From contig NW_003314263.1 in the NCBI RefSeq assembly GCF_000143415.4, positions 1,824,749 to 1,888,748 on the forward strand: 64,000 nt of DNA, written 5' to 3'. The number at the start of each line of letters is the position of its first letter. Position 1 is the stretch's first letter. Shown piece after piece: positions 20,884 through 31,576 of this stretch. The position numbers and the translations under genes are program-made. The notes under the pieces are model-generated. The model was not told the origin of the DNA. It saw nothing but the letters and a program-made list of their open reading frames with translations, and did no database searches. This DNA comes from Selaginella moellendorffii (Eukaryota > Streptophyta > Lycopodiopsida > Selaginellales > Selaginellaceae).

Positions 20884-23800
20884 ATGATGATCCATGTCGC
20901 CGAGAGCGGCCAGTCCTTCGAGCTGGAGGACTGCCAGGCGGGGACGAGGGTGGAAGAAATCCAGGATGTCTTGGCGTCGCTCACCGGCGTGCTCAGGCAA
21001 GACCAGCTCCTCTTCTCCGGCGATGCCCGCTTGGATTCACACAGGTCACTGGGATTCTACCGCCTTTTAGACGATGAGAGGCCGATCTTCCTCTTCAATC
21101 GCCAGCGACTAGCGCCGAATTCGCCGCTGCCGCCACAGCAGGGAGCTCCAGAGAATGTCGTGCCAGTTCTTCCGGAGGCTCCAGCGGCCGAGAGGAGTGG
21201 AAGCTCCTCTCCTTTGGTTTCTTCCGAGAGGCAATTCCGGTATAACTTCCAGAAGGGTCACGCCATCTTGAGCGCTAGCCAGAAGAAGCTCGATGCATGC
21301 CACAAGCTCGCTCGAGAGATTCGTGTCCAGGACATGGCGCTAGAGACGGTCCGGCGAAGCATGGAGCAGCACTACCGCAGCATCCAGCACGTCTATGGCG
21401 AGTTTGTGGAGGATTTCCAGCGGCAGAGCCAGCAGCACACGGAGGTTCTGGCAAACTTGGGCAAGGATATCGAGAGGTTGCGTGCTTGCAAGCTCCATCC
21501 GGCCCTCAGGACGGAGACACGGTACACTCTCTTGGATTGCGTCAAGGAAGGGAGCTTGCGCAAGTCGGCCGACGACTGTGGCGTGTATCACAAGCAGCTC
21601 TGCGCGAAGGTGGCCGGGCTGGCGTCCGAGTACTCGGGCTTGAAGCGGAGGGTGGAAGACTTTCTCGAGGAGCCATCCGCGGTGAGCTTGGAGAATCTGG
21701 AGCGGACTCTTGGATTGCACGCAAGGTTTATCGATGAACAGTCGACGATCCTTCAGTCGTTGAGGTAAGAAAAAGAGTTTTTTAATGAAGTTTCTAGTGG
21801 AAGTTGAAATCATCTTCCTTCTTTCTTTCCAGGAAGGATGTGACCAAGGTGAAGAGGTTGAGCGATGACTACTCCGACGGAAGGTATTCATCCATGCAAG
21901 TTCAGGACGCACTGTTGGCTCTCGGCCCGATGCATGATGTGCAGGTCAAGAGTCACTTGCCGAGAATGGAGGACTGCGATGCCGAGCTCGCAAAGCTTCT
22001 CCAGCAGCTGGTCGTGGGGAAGAATGCGATGACGCTGTGCGTCCACCAGAGGATGCAGAGCGTGGCGTCGCTCCAGGCCAGTATAAAGTTGACGAGGAAC
22101 CAGATATCCGGGTTCCGGGAAGTCATGGCTCGTCAGGACGAGAACTTTGCGATGCTCAAGCAGTTCCGCAGGGTCGGGAGTTCTTACAAGGCTTGCCTCG
22201 CCGAGGTCGTGAGGAGGAAGTCTTACATGAAGCTCTACCTCGGGCAGGCCGGGCAACTCGCAGAGAGGATGGCCGCCAAGAGGGAGAAAGAGGTGGTCCG
22301 CAGGGAAGAGTTTCTACAAACGCACACTGCTGCTTTGCCTCGAGAGCTTTTATCGGAAATGGGACTGCTTGAGGTTCCGAGCCAGTTCCTCATCAACCTC
22401 GCATCTTTCGACTCCAACTTACTGGACATCGACTTGGCGGATGTGGAGAAGTATGCTCCTTATCAGGTAACAGGGTCACTCAAGGCTGATTCTCCGGCGG
22501 ACGACTGGTGTGATCCAGAAGGAAAGGAAGACTTTTGCAGTGACGAGATATCTGGCACGAGTAAGTTGGAGGTCGAGAATGCCAGGCTGAGAGCTCAGTT
22601 AGCAGCGTCCATCGCATTTATCTGCAGCGTCGACCCCGGCTTTCAGCCAGACATCCTGGGGGATGCCGAGGACCAAGAGATACGTGGGAACTTGAGCTCG
22701 GCCGAGAGAACTGCCGAGGCTCTGAGGCTGAAAGACGAGCATGCCAAACACTTGCACAGAATCATAAACGAGAAGGAGGGCCGGTGTAGTTCATACGAGT
22801 CCCGGATCCGAGAGCTGGAAGACAGGCTGAGGGAGCAAGAGGAACGTGAGAGAACCGACTTGGATACGATGTTGTCGAGTGAAGATCAACGTAGGGAAGA
22901 GTCGGATAACTCGGCTATCACTGGAGCAGCGGTGGAGCCGATGGATGGTGCCACGGGACAGGAAGACAGTAGCGCACAGTCCGAGGAGGCGAAGAACCAG
23001 CATCCAGTCAAGGACATGTTCTCACAGACGATGGAGTGGCCGGCGGACGAGCCCGTGCTTTCAGAGGTGGCGAGGCTTCGAGAAGAGCTTGAGACGAGCG
23101 CGGAGCTACTCAGGCAGTGTCAGATGAACTCTGCGCATCTGGAGAACCGGCTTCACGAGGCACGGGAGGAAGCGCAAATCCACCTCTGCGCGGCCGACCG
23201 CCGAGCGTCCGAGTACAACGTTCTTCGCGCCTCCAGCGTCAAGCTTCGCGGCTTGCTGGAGAGGCTGAGGAGCTGCATTGCCTCTCCGGCCGGTGGCTCT
23301 GCCGGTTTCATGGACTCTCTACGCTCCTTGTCCGCTTCACTGCCGAGGTAAGTCGTTCGTCCGCGCTTTGGAAAGTTTGCTAAGTTAGTTCTTTGGAACG
23401 CTTGCTAAGTTCGTTCTTTGGCAGTGATGGTGGAGACGATGTGGGAGCGGAGTTTCGATCGTTTATCAGCATCCTAGCGGACAGGGTGACGTTTCTGGCT
23501 CAGCAGCGCGCCGAGCTCGCCGAGCGCGTCAAGCTTGCGGAGAGCTCGCAGAGCCAGCTGAGGAAGGAGGTGGAGAACAAAGCCGAGATGGCCAAGAGCC
23601 TCTTCGCAAAGTGTAAACTTGAGAAACAGGTACTTACTCTAGACGACTTAGAGAGAATGGCTGGAGATTTTTTCTAAAGAAAAACCCGTTTTTTTTTTTT
23701 TTTGGTTCTTGACACCTTGGGAGACTCTGTGGAAACTTTGCAGGCTAGCAAGGAGAAGATCTGCCTGACACGATTCGAGGTCCACGAGCTGGCACTCTTC

Positions 23801-24118
23801 GCTCCAAACGCGGCTGGTCACTACGAAGCGCTCAACCGGAACTGCCCAAACTATTTTCTGTCGGAGGAATCCATCGCGCTGTTCCACGGCAAGAACGAGC
23901 AGCGGCGGAAGTATATAGTCGGCCAGATCGTCCACATCGAGCACCACACCGTCGCAGCGCCGCCCTGTGCTAGCTCCTCCAGCTTCTCAATCTTGGAGGG
24001 AGGAGCTTCTTCTTCCTCGTCGGTGATGGGGAGGCATCGAGCAAACTCGTATGGGCTACCCGTGGGAACCGAGTATTGGGTCGTGACGGTGGCGATGGTG
24101 CCGGGCCTTGATCTGTAA
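20884..24118 (+). CDS. ATG11: Autophagy scaffold ATG11-like protein, four exons
   Basis: Exons 20884-21764, 21833-23347, 23425-23629 and 23744-24118 join in phase to 991 aa. The order matches plant ATG11: an N-terminal ubiquitin-like start (HVAESGQSFELEDCQAG), the ATG17-like helical region from about residue 120 (RQFRYNFQKGHAI, LGKDIERLRACKLHP), ALGPMHDVQVKSHLPRM, then AACRAEVVRRKSYMKLYL-type conserved text, and long coiled coils. The C-terminal ATG11 domain follows (CLTRFEVHELALFAPN, HYEALNRNCPNYFLSEES, YIVGQIVHIE). It scaffolds the ATG1/ATG13 kinase complex and links it to phagophores. The first ATG of the frame is 20884; a second ATG follows at once. Intron 3 holds a T18 tract. Confidence 0.95.
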
Positions 24119-24204
24119 ATAGCGTTACTCATAGCAAACATTTATTGTGATCTAACACGATTGGAATGGATCATTCTTCGGATTAGAACTATCATTCTTC
24201 ACAG

Positions 24205-24369
24205 ATGTGGCACGAGAAATTTGACAAAGCTGATGGAAAGGATCATCAGCGCTGCTGGTATCCCGTGGAAGACATCGATCTTGGCGACTTTCAGCGCTCA
24301 AAATGCGCCATGGACACGAGGCGCCTGAGTGACTCTAGTCTATCGCCGCAAAACCACGAGGAACCCTAG
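24205..24369 (+). CDS. Small unidentified ORF downstream of ATG11
   Basis: A 54-codon frame begins right after an AG (24203-24204) with MWHEKFDKADGKDHQRC and ends at TAG. The composition looks coding-like (few rare choices, Cys/Trp pair) but I do not recognise it. It could be a separate last exon, a relic, or 3' UTR of ATG11, since GTAAAT at 24115 could act as a weak donor. Evidence is thin. Confidence 0.25.
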   Translation: MWHEKFDKADGKDHQRCWYPVEDIDLGDFQRSKCAMDTRRLSDSSLSPQNHEEP

Positions 24370-24459
24370 AATCAATGGCCCAGATCATATCCAAATATCA
24401 AAGAATATACCAAAGCCAAAGATTATTCGCAAGCATATCCGAAGCACCTAAACCCTAAA

Positions 24460-26634
24460 CTAAGTGTTTAAATTCTTGGAACAAAGATTATTCGCAAGAA
24501 TATGCGAAGGGCCCTTAACCAAGTTTATCTCAAAGAGGGTGGTGGCTTCTTCTTGGATGAGCTTCCACGCAGCATCTACGTGCTTGTCTTGCGTGAGTGG
24601 AGCGCCGATGGCCATCCTCAGCGTGTAGACGCCCGAGAGCACCTATTCAGGCAAGTATAACTTTGAGAAGAGAGCTCGGATTCGCGATAGTTTTGCTGGC
24701 TTACCGTGTGAGTGATAAACATTCTTCCGCTGGAATTGAGAGCCTCCAGAAGCGTCGAGTTTAGAGTGCGTCCGTTGTCCGGATCATCGCTTTCTGGCTT
24801 TAGCCTGAAGCAAATCAAGCCGAATGTGCGAGGAACTAGAAGCTGCAAAATGGTGCCAACGTGTTTGAAGAATAGAACGTGTGCCTTACTTGGAAGCGTG
24901 GGTCTTCACGCACGAAGCCTTCGAAGCGCTTTGCAAGGCAGACATGGTTCCTTATGTAGCTCCGTAATCCAGAAGCGCCATTCATGCGCATGACAAACCA
25001 CAGCTTCAACGACCTGTTTTACAATGTTTCCTAAGGATTTGAGTTTAAAGGAAAAAACGGAAGACTAGAACCTGAATCTTCTGCCGAGAGGTATCTGCCA
25101 GTCTTTGTAGTCGACAACTTGATTTAAATCAGATGCCTGGAACAACAAAGAAAGTAAAAGAAAACTTAAACACGAAAGTGAGAAAGATATGCGCTACCTT
25201 GTTACGCAAGAACTCAGGTGTTGTAGAAAGAGCTGACACCAGATGGCTGGATTCCTATCGAGAAAAGCAAAAGGTATAAGAACTCTTGGAAAATGAATGA
25301 ACACCACTTTACCTTCACCCAAAGAGCAGAACAATCGAAGTTTGTAAGCAGCCACTTATGTGCGTTCATGTTAAACGAATCTGCTTTCTCAACTCCATCC
25401 AGGTGATGCCGAAACTCTGGGCAGATGCACGCAGAGCCAGCGTAGGCAGCGTCAACGTGGAACCACATTCCAAAATCCTGGTAACATTCTTGCATTTTGA
25501 GATCGATAGAGATTGAAAAGAAAAGAGCTATACCTTTGCAATATCTCCTAAAGCAGACAATGGATCCACGGCCGAAGATGATGTAGTTCCCACCTAGGAA
25601 AGAACATAACAGGCGTAAGGAGGGAGACAAGCTAGTTGCACGAACTCACAGTCCCGCAAAGGAAGAATGGCAAAAGTCCCTGCTTGACGCCATCCTCAAG
25701 TGCTTGTCTCATCGCAGCTGGTGATACTGCATAGTTTGTTGAGATATCAGTTGGAACAGTCACTAGATTTTCAAGAGGAATCCCAGCAATCTGTACAACA
25801 AACACGAAGAGGTTATCACGGATTGAAAGGACTAGAAGCTTGAAATGGCGTACCACACATCCTTTTTGCAGACAGGAATGAGTTTGATCTGACGTATACA
25901 CCGCCAGCTTTGAAAGAATCTCCGCTTCCGACAACCCTTTTCTCTTGTTTTCTGAAATGGCTCGAGTTCGAGCAGCGAGTAGCACCACAGCAACTGCCTC
26001 ACTAGCAGTCCCTTGAATCACTCCGCCGCCATTACCTGCATTGTAAAGTGTAAGAATAATGATCTTATAATCTAAAATTTCCACCATACCTCCAAATAGA
26101 AACTCGTCGGGAAGTTTCAACAGCTTTGCAAGCCAGTCAAGAACAATGGTCTCCAGCTCTGTCGCCGCCGGCGAAGTTATCCAGCTAAATCCAACAATGT
26201 TCAATCCAGCACTTAACATTTCCCCCAAGAGCCCTGCCGTGCTACTGTTGGACGGATAATATCCGAAAAAATTCGGACTTTGCCAGTGTGTGACTCCCGG
26301 AATTATCTTGCTCTGAATATCTGAAAGGAAGGAAACTCGGCATTTTATCGCGCTTGGAAACAGAACATACCGGCAAAAACCTCCTCCAGCGTTTCGGGAT
26401 CTTCAGGCGCAGCCGCAGGCAACAAAGTTTTCAAGTATCCAGGCTGCTCAATAAATCAAGTGTCAGGCAAATTAGAAATTGGAGGAAGAAGGAAAAACGT
26501 ACAGAGACTTGACTGCGAACGGGAAAGCTCTCAATATCACGGTAATAATCTGCAATGAAGTCCACCATCTCGTGAGCATGCTTGCGAAATTCTTCCGCGT
26601 CTATTGGCTTGAGCCCAATGTTCGCTTCCCCCAT
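24460..26634 (-). CDS. Aromatic amino acid decarboxylase family, predicted aldehyde synthase, 12 exons
   Basis: Twelve exons (26634-26503, 26443-26371, 26320-26090, 26035-25854, 25790-25650, 25593-25534, 25477-25313, 25254-25198, 25136-25072, 25013-24890, 24842-24705, 24642-24460) join in phase to 516 aa. Family II PLP enzyme: [14 protein letters not shown] near the N-terminus, the PLP-stacking His in [20 protein letters not shown], and the Schiff-base Lys314 in NAHKW. The catalytic-loop position that is Tyr in tyrosine and tryptophan decarboxylases (PEYLKN) is Phe343 here (TTPEFLRNK). In plants a Phe there is known to give decarboxylation-oxidative deamination, so an aromatic acetaldehyde synthase is predicted. 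It is cytosolic (no signal peptide). The start is the first in-frame ATG. Confidence 0.93.
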
Positions 26635-26930
26635 TTCTAGAGACACGAAGACGGCAAACTGTCACACGAGGTGAGAAGCAAAACGAGACCTGCTAATGCA
26701 AGCCGAAAAGAGCTACAGTAGACACAGCGAACAGTGAGAAGACAGGCTCGAAAGCCAAGGCCCTAAAATATCACAACGTTAAATCCAAAACACACATTGA
26801 TGAACAACCATGAATGAAAGGTTACATTGCTTTCATTTAAAAGCTACCAGGTAAAGTTTGGTCTTGCCGACATTTCTTGCAGCTTCTTGTGATGGCTTGC
26901 TTCCAGCTGACACTGCATTTTGCACGGCCA
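26635..26930. other. Intergenic between two minus-strand genes
   Basis: Promoter and 5' UTR of the decarboxylase-family gene and the 3' end of the primase gene. No clear TATA box was identified. Confidence 0.4.
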
Positions 26931-26936
26931 GGAATT

Positions 26937-28867
26937 TCAAACCTATTGCGGAAAAAAAAAATAAAAAAAACTTACTCTGCATTCCTTGAGAAGAGGCTCG
27001 AGAAAGGACGACTTGAAGAAGCGAATTGACTTGGCAAGGGACGTGCGTTCCCAATCTGTACAGGAAAATGTGAGAACGTAACAAGAAAGAGCCGGTACCT
27101 TTGGATACTGGACGCGCATCGCCGTTGTTTAGATCATTGAACAGCTGGAAACAGAAGAAAAACTAGAATTAACATGTTTTAATCTGAAGACCAGTACCTC
27201 TGGCAATGTCGGGACAGTCGTTGGATCAAAATTGTCGCAGTCTTCAGGATCGATAGGCACGCAGACGCGTCCTACACCACAACTGACAAGTGATAAAACA
27301 GTTTAAGATGGTAAGCCATGCATTACCAGTCTTTGGATGGATGCAGAAAGGCGCCTTTAGCAGATGATTCATTTTCTTAGTTACCTGTTATACAACAGTG
27401 AGCAAAACAAGAGGGGACAAAAATTAAAGTTGTTCCCTCACCTCCAGGTCCAGTCTTGGGTACGTATAAGTAAATACAAGCTCTACTTGAATACCTCGCT
27501 TCTGCATGAGCTTCCTCTGTAAATCTGCCCAGCGCTGTCTATTTATCTCGTCAGGGAGCAATCTATTATTACGCTTTTTCTCCTCCAATTGAACTGGAAG
27601 CTCGGAATAAGCGCTAGACATATATTGCATTGACATACCTTGACCAGAGACCAGCTTCAGAACCTTGTCAGCATTCTCTTGAGGATGCAGCAAACTCTGC
27701 TTTATCAGGATTTCTTCGTCAAAATAGCGACTCAAAAACTGTGAATAAGTTCTCCTGTCATGTTCATTGTCGAATCAATAATTAACAAAAAAGAACGAGA
27801 CACATACGCTAGAAATGGATGAAGATGTGTAGGCAAGGACACCTTCCTGTTGTTATTCTCGTTACCCTTTTCACAAAGTCAGATCCTCACGAGTAAAGAA
27901 TTAATCTCAAACCTTATAAACTCGAAAGTAGTCAGCAATGGACGCTCTTTGCTCATTAGTCAGCTTACGAGCTCGTGCGTCACACACCCAGCAGTGTACT
28001 CCTCGTCGTCCACTATATACCCATAGGATGTGATCAAACCCGAAGTCCTCTAGGCGCCAGAAACCAATGAGCATTCAACCAAAATCAGACGAACGCTACC
28101 TCGCAAAGTCGAATCAACAACTTTGATAGCTATTGTCATGAGCGGCCAGCACTTCAAACAAATGTCGGCTCCAGAACAACAGTTTCGAATGTCGTCGTAG
28201 TCTGTCATGTCCTGCAAGCGTGGTGAGTTTCTGATCCTTATATATAGAAGTTCTGGCACTCACAACATCAAATACCAATTCCTTCTCGACGGGAGCAAAA
28301 ACTCTATCATTGGAAACGCTGGCATACGCTAAGCGCTTGGCAGGCTGCGAGGAAAAAAGTGTTAGGAAAGAAAGAAAAAAAACACAACCAGGAACTTACA
28401 TCCACACTGTAAACCGCTCCAATATCAATTTTTTGAGGACGCTTTTCACACACAGTAGCTTCAAATTCCGACGCATCGCGGAAAGACATGTACCGCAAAT
28501 AAATGTCGTTCTCCAGAGTGAAAGAGAACTCTCTCCGCCCAAAAAACGAAGAATCGCAAGAAGGATGCTTTCCATCTACGAAAGAACGACCGAAGTTAGA
28601 TCTAGACTGGTATCGTCTAGAAACATACCATTGCCATACGACAGCCACTTGTACATCTCAGCGAAAGGGAAAATCCGCCCTGGAGAATGGCGATCCAGCT
28701 TAGGCGCTAGCACACTAGAACGATCAATCTTACTGTAATAGAGGCTCAAAAGCTCGGGATTGCAAAGCGCCTGCCCTTGCTGTTGCTTGAATCCGTCGAT
28801 TTCCATCGGATCACCTGCATTGGTCGTCGTCAATAGCGGCGCGCAGAGAAAACGACTCACCCGCCAT
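26937..28867 (-). CDS. POLA3: DNA primase small catalytic subunit, 13 exons
   Basis: Exons 28867-28861, 28814-28629, 28575-28400, 28344-28264, 28211-28100, 28049-27913, 27866-27808, 27754-27442, 27384-27327, 27271-27198, 27144-27099, 27055-26976 and 26942-26937 join in phase to 444 aa. Landmarks are [20 protein letters not shown], then the active-site segment where [12 protein letters not shown] carries the metal-binding acidic residues, [15 protein letters not shown] (zinc site), [16 protein letters not shown] and [18 protein letters not shown]. It makes RNA primers for polymerase alpha in the nucleus. The first coding exon is only 7 nt (ATGGCGG); an in-frame ATG in exon 2 is the alternative start. 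The C-terminus after exon 12 (KECR) is uncertain: the best acceptor gives a stop two codons later. Confidence 0.93.
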
Positions 28868-28951
28868 AGCCGTTCGCTAAAGCCCTAGAAGAAAGAGGAA
28901 AGAAAATGGCGGGAAAATGAAGAGCCCTAGAAACTTAACGTTAATTTGGCT
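28868..28951. promoter_or_regulatory. 84-bp divergent promoter with E2F site
   Basis: The start codons of primase (-) and the hydrolase (+) are 84 bp apart. Position 28908-28917 reads GGCGGGAAAA, which is TTTTCCCGCC on the primase strand, matching the E2F consensus TTTSSCGC. Two AGCCCTAGAA motifs flank it (28881 and 28922). E2F control of replication genes such as primase is established in plants. Confidence 0.65.
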
Positions 28952-30524
28952 ATGGCGGCAATAGCCCTCAACGCTTCTCTCAGCGTTTCTTCTTCTAGAT
29001 TTTCGATCCAGGGGGGAAGATGTCGTATTGCTTACAGAAATCGCGTGAGGTGCGCAGCTGGATCGTCGTCTCAAGAAAGCGAAGCAAGCGCGAGCAGCAG
29101 CGTTGTTGGATTGCCGGAGGCGAGCATTGGAATTGCCCTGGCAGGCGGTGGAGAGGAGCAGCAAGAGGTCGCTCCTGGAGAAATCGGCCCGGGAATGGAA
29201 GAGATTTACAGCCAGTGCAAGGTCTGGGAGTGGAAGGGGTTGTACAAGATCAATTACGTTGCTCTCGTTTCGAGTGGAGGCCCCGCGATTCTCCTCGTCC
29301 ATGGATTTGGGGCTTCTATCGGGCATTTCAGGAGGTAATTGGTTCTCTGGATGATATTCTAGCTTGTGAAATCCGTGAATTTGGTCGCAGAAACATCCCT
29401 GTTCTTGCGAAGAACTATTCGGTCTACGCAATCGATCTTCTGGGACTAGGCGCGTCTGAAAAACCGGCAAACTTTTCTTACACAATGGAAACATGGGGAG
29501 AGGTTCGTGTTCTTGCTGGTTTTTTTTCTTCTTTTTTGGATATCGTGCTAAGAACTTGCTACAGTGCGGCGTTCCGTAGAGCAGCTTTTGCTGGATTTCA
29601 TCAAAGATGTTATGGAGTCGGCTCCGACTGTTCTTGTTGGAAATTCTATCGGCAGTCTCGCATGTCTTACTGCTACTGCGAGTAAGTTGATCGTTCTCTC
29701 TCTCTCTCTCTCTCTCTCTCGCATGTCTTACTGCTACTGCGAGTAAGTTGATCGTCCTCTCTCTCTCTCTCTCTCGCATGTCTTACTGCTCCTGCGAGTA
29801 AGTTGATCGTTCTCTCTCTCTCTCTCTCTCTCTCTAACTTGCATGGATCTTCTCTTCTTTTTCTCTCTAGATGCCACGGAAGGATTGATTCGAGGAGCTG
29901 TGCTTTTAAACTGTGCCGGAGGAATGAACAACAAAGCAGTGGTGGATGACTGGCGCTTGAAGCTAGCATCACCCTTGCTTTCGCTCATAGACTGGCTACT
30001 CAAGCAACCAGGAATCTCCTCTCGTCTCTTCAACCGAGTGAAGTCGAGGTAAGCTTCACCATGGCTGCGCAAACTTTCTAAAGCTTTGCAAATCCACAGG
30101 GAAAATCTTAAGACTCTTCTATCGTCAGTTTACGTCAACAAGGAAGCTGTGGACCAAGAACTCATCGAGGTACTCGATTCCTTCTCGAGTTTCTCTCAAA
30201 CTTTCGCCTCCACAGATTATCAGAAGGCCTGCGGAGGATCCAGGAGCTCTGGAAGCATTCGTTTCGATCATAACTGGTCCTCCAGGCCCGACTCCCATGG
30301 CTCTCATCGACAAGATCCACTGCCCGATCTTGGTGCTATGGGGCGACACCGATCCCTTCACTCCGGTGGATGGACCAGTGGGCAAGTACTTTACCAGCCT
30401 TCCATCCTCACGTCCAAACGTAAAGCTTCGAGTGCTACAAAACGTTGGACACTGTCCTCACGACGACGAGCCAGAGCTTGTGCACGAGCAGCTCTTGCCG
30501 TGGCTGGCCAGCTTAAGTTCTTGA
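28952..30524 (+). CDS. Plastid alpha/beta hydrolase, six exons
   Basis: Exons 28952-29334, 29391-29506, 29565-29681, 29871-30048, 30100-30169 and 30216-30524 join in phase to 390 aa. The first 45 residues are Ser/Ala/Arg-rich like a chloroplast transit peptide. Fold motifs are ILLVHGFGASIGHFRRN, YAIDLLGLGASEKP, the nucleophile elbow GNSIGS, the acid in WGDTDPF and the His in VGHCPHDD, so the triad is complete. It resembles the pheophytinase-like plant group (LVHGFGAS, GLGASDKP), whose members hydrolyse esters in plastids. The exact substrate is unknown. The donor of exon 2 (GTGTTC) was chosen because only it keeps the frame. Intron 3 carries two extra copies of the exon 3 end. Confidence 0.88.
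29659..29836 (+). repeat. Triplicated exon end with 5' splice site plus CT microsatellite
   Basis: The last 24 bases of hydrolase exon 3 plus its donor (TGCGAGTAAGTTGATCGT) occur three times: real at 29658-29695, then at 29719-29757 and 29775-29811. The copies are separated by (CT)n tracts. Units are 61 and 55 bp. Copy 3 has one base change (TGCTCCTGC). The decoy donors begin at 29743 and 29798. Confidence 0.92.
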
Positions 30525-30652
30525 CCAGATCCAAGCTCGCTAGATTTTGATCACAAAGAGAATGACGAGCAAGCTCGAGCTTTGGTTTCTTATCCAGAGT
30601 GACGAAGTTCCAGCACAAGTTACATTCATGGTGGCTAGCAGCGTTTCTCGAT

Positions 30653-31194
30653 CTAGATCTTGCCTCTCGGGCCAGGCGTCGGCGGCCCAACAGCTCCTCT
30701 CTTGACAGGGACGAGACTCGCTGGTGCATTAGCACCCGTGAAAGCCACAGCACCGGTACCAGCGAGCAGTAGAAACTTGAGCAACAGGCCTCTCTTGGTG
30801 AAAGCGCCAGCGAAGATTTGGAAGAATTGGCTCTACGAAACGAGAAAGCAAAAAAGTTTCATCGCCGTGGATCAAGAAGAAAGAGAAGACACACCTGGAG
30901 TCCATTGTAAGGGGAAGGCATATCCGATCCATACAAGTCCCAAGCTCCGGTGGTGTTGTTGATATCTCCCAAGTCGAAGTAGACGCTCTTCTCTCCATAC
31001 TTCGCCGAGACACCGAGCCTGGAAGTTTTCGAAGGAACAGTTCCACTGTAAGTTTTCCTCTTTGAAGTAACTTACTTGGCTGTGGATCTTCTCATTGAAA
31101 CTTGCGCTGTAGGCTTGATTCTTAGCTTCGTCCCATTCAAGCTGCTGCTGGCAAGTCCAGATGGTACCAATGCTGCTGCTGTTGCTGCTGCCAT
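30653..31194 (-). CDS. PSAH: Photosystem I reaction centre subunit VI (PsaH), three exons
   Basis: Exons 31194-31076, 31018-30895 and 30832-30653 join in phase to 140 aa. The N-terminus ([13 protein letters not shown], then [14 protein letters not shown]) is a plastid transit peptide. The mature part reads [32 protein letters not shown], then [19 protein letters not shown], with one membrane helix, and ends PTPGPRGKI. All of this is typical of PsaH. The protein sits in the thylakoid at the PSI docking site for mobile LHCII during state transitions. An I-box-like GATAAG at about 31352 and an ACGT core at about 31266 lie upstream, fitting light control. The gene is convergent with the hydrolase, 128 bp apart. 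Confidence 0.96.
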
Positions 31195-31576
31195 CGCCAC
31201 TTCTCTCACAGGGAGGAGCTTGCTAGCCAAGTTGCTCCAAAGAAAAAATGGTGGCTGTGTTCTCGACACGTCGGACTCCACGGAGGACCACACCACTTGG
31301 TTGCAAACCTTGCCGAGGTGTAAAGACGCAATAGGAGGAAACTGGATGTGCCGATAAGAGGCACTCTACAAGGATCGATCCCTGTATCTATTCGAAGTAG
31401 AGGACGTTAAAACCACCCAGAACTGCAAAGATTATTTAACCTGTGATCGTCTTAAAAAACTCTACCAAGCCGCACGTCGATCACGGAATGGAGCTTTGAT
31501 CCGTTGTCTCTCGCTGCGGCTTTTAGTACATCAGAGAGAGAACGCTGGTTTCTCCACGCTGCAGTAGCCCAGGATT
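31195..31576. other. PSAH promoter region and TPR-gene 3' flank
   Basis: No gene. GATAAG (plus strand 31352-31357) and ACACGTCG (about 31265) are candidate light-response elements by motif only. Confidence 0.35.

Noticed and set aside
28877-29779. A 300-codon minus-strand frame opposite the hydrolase gene
   Set aside because: It runs antisense through well-supported exons and a CT microsatellite (giving RERERE), with no homology.
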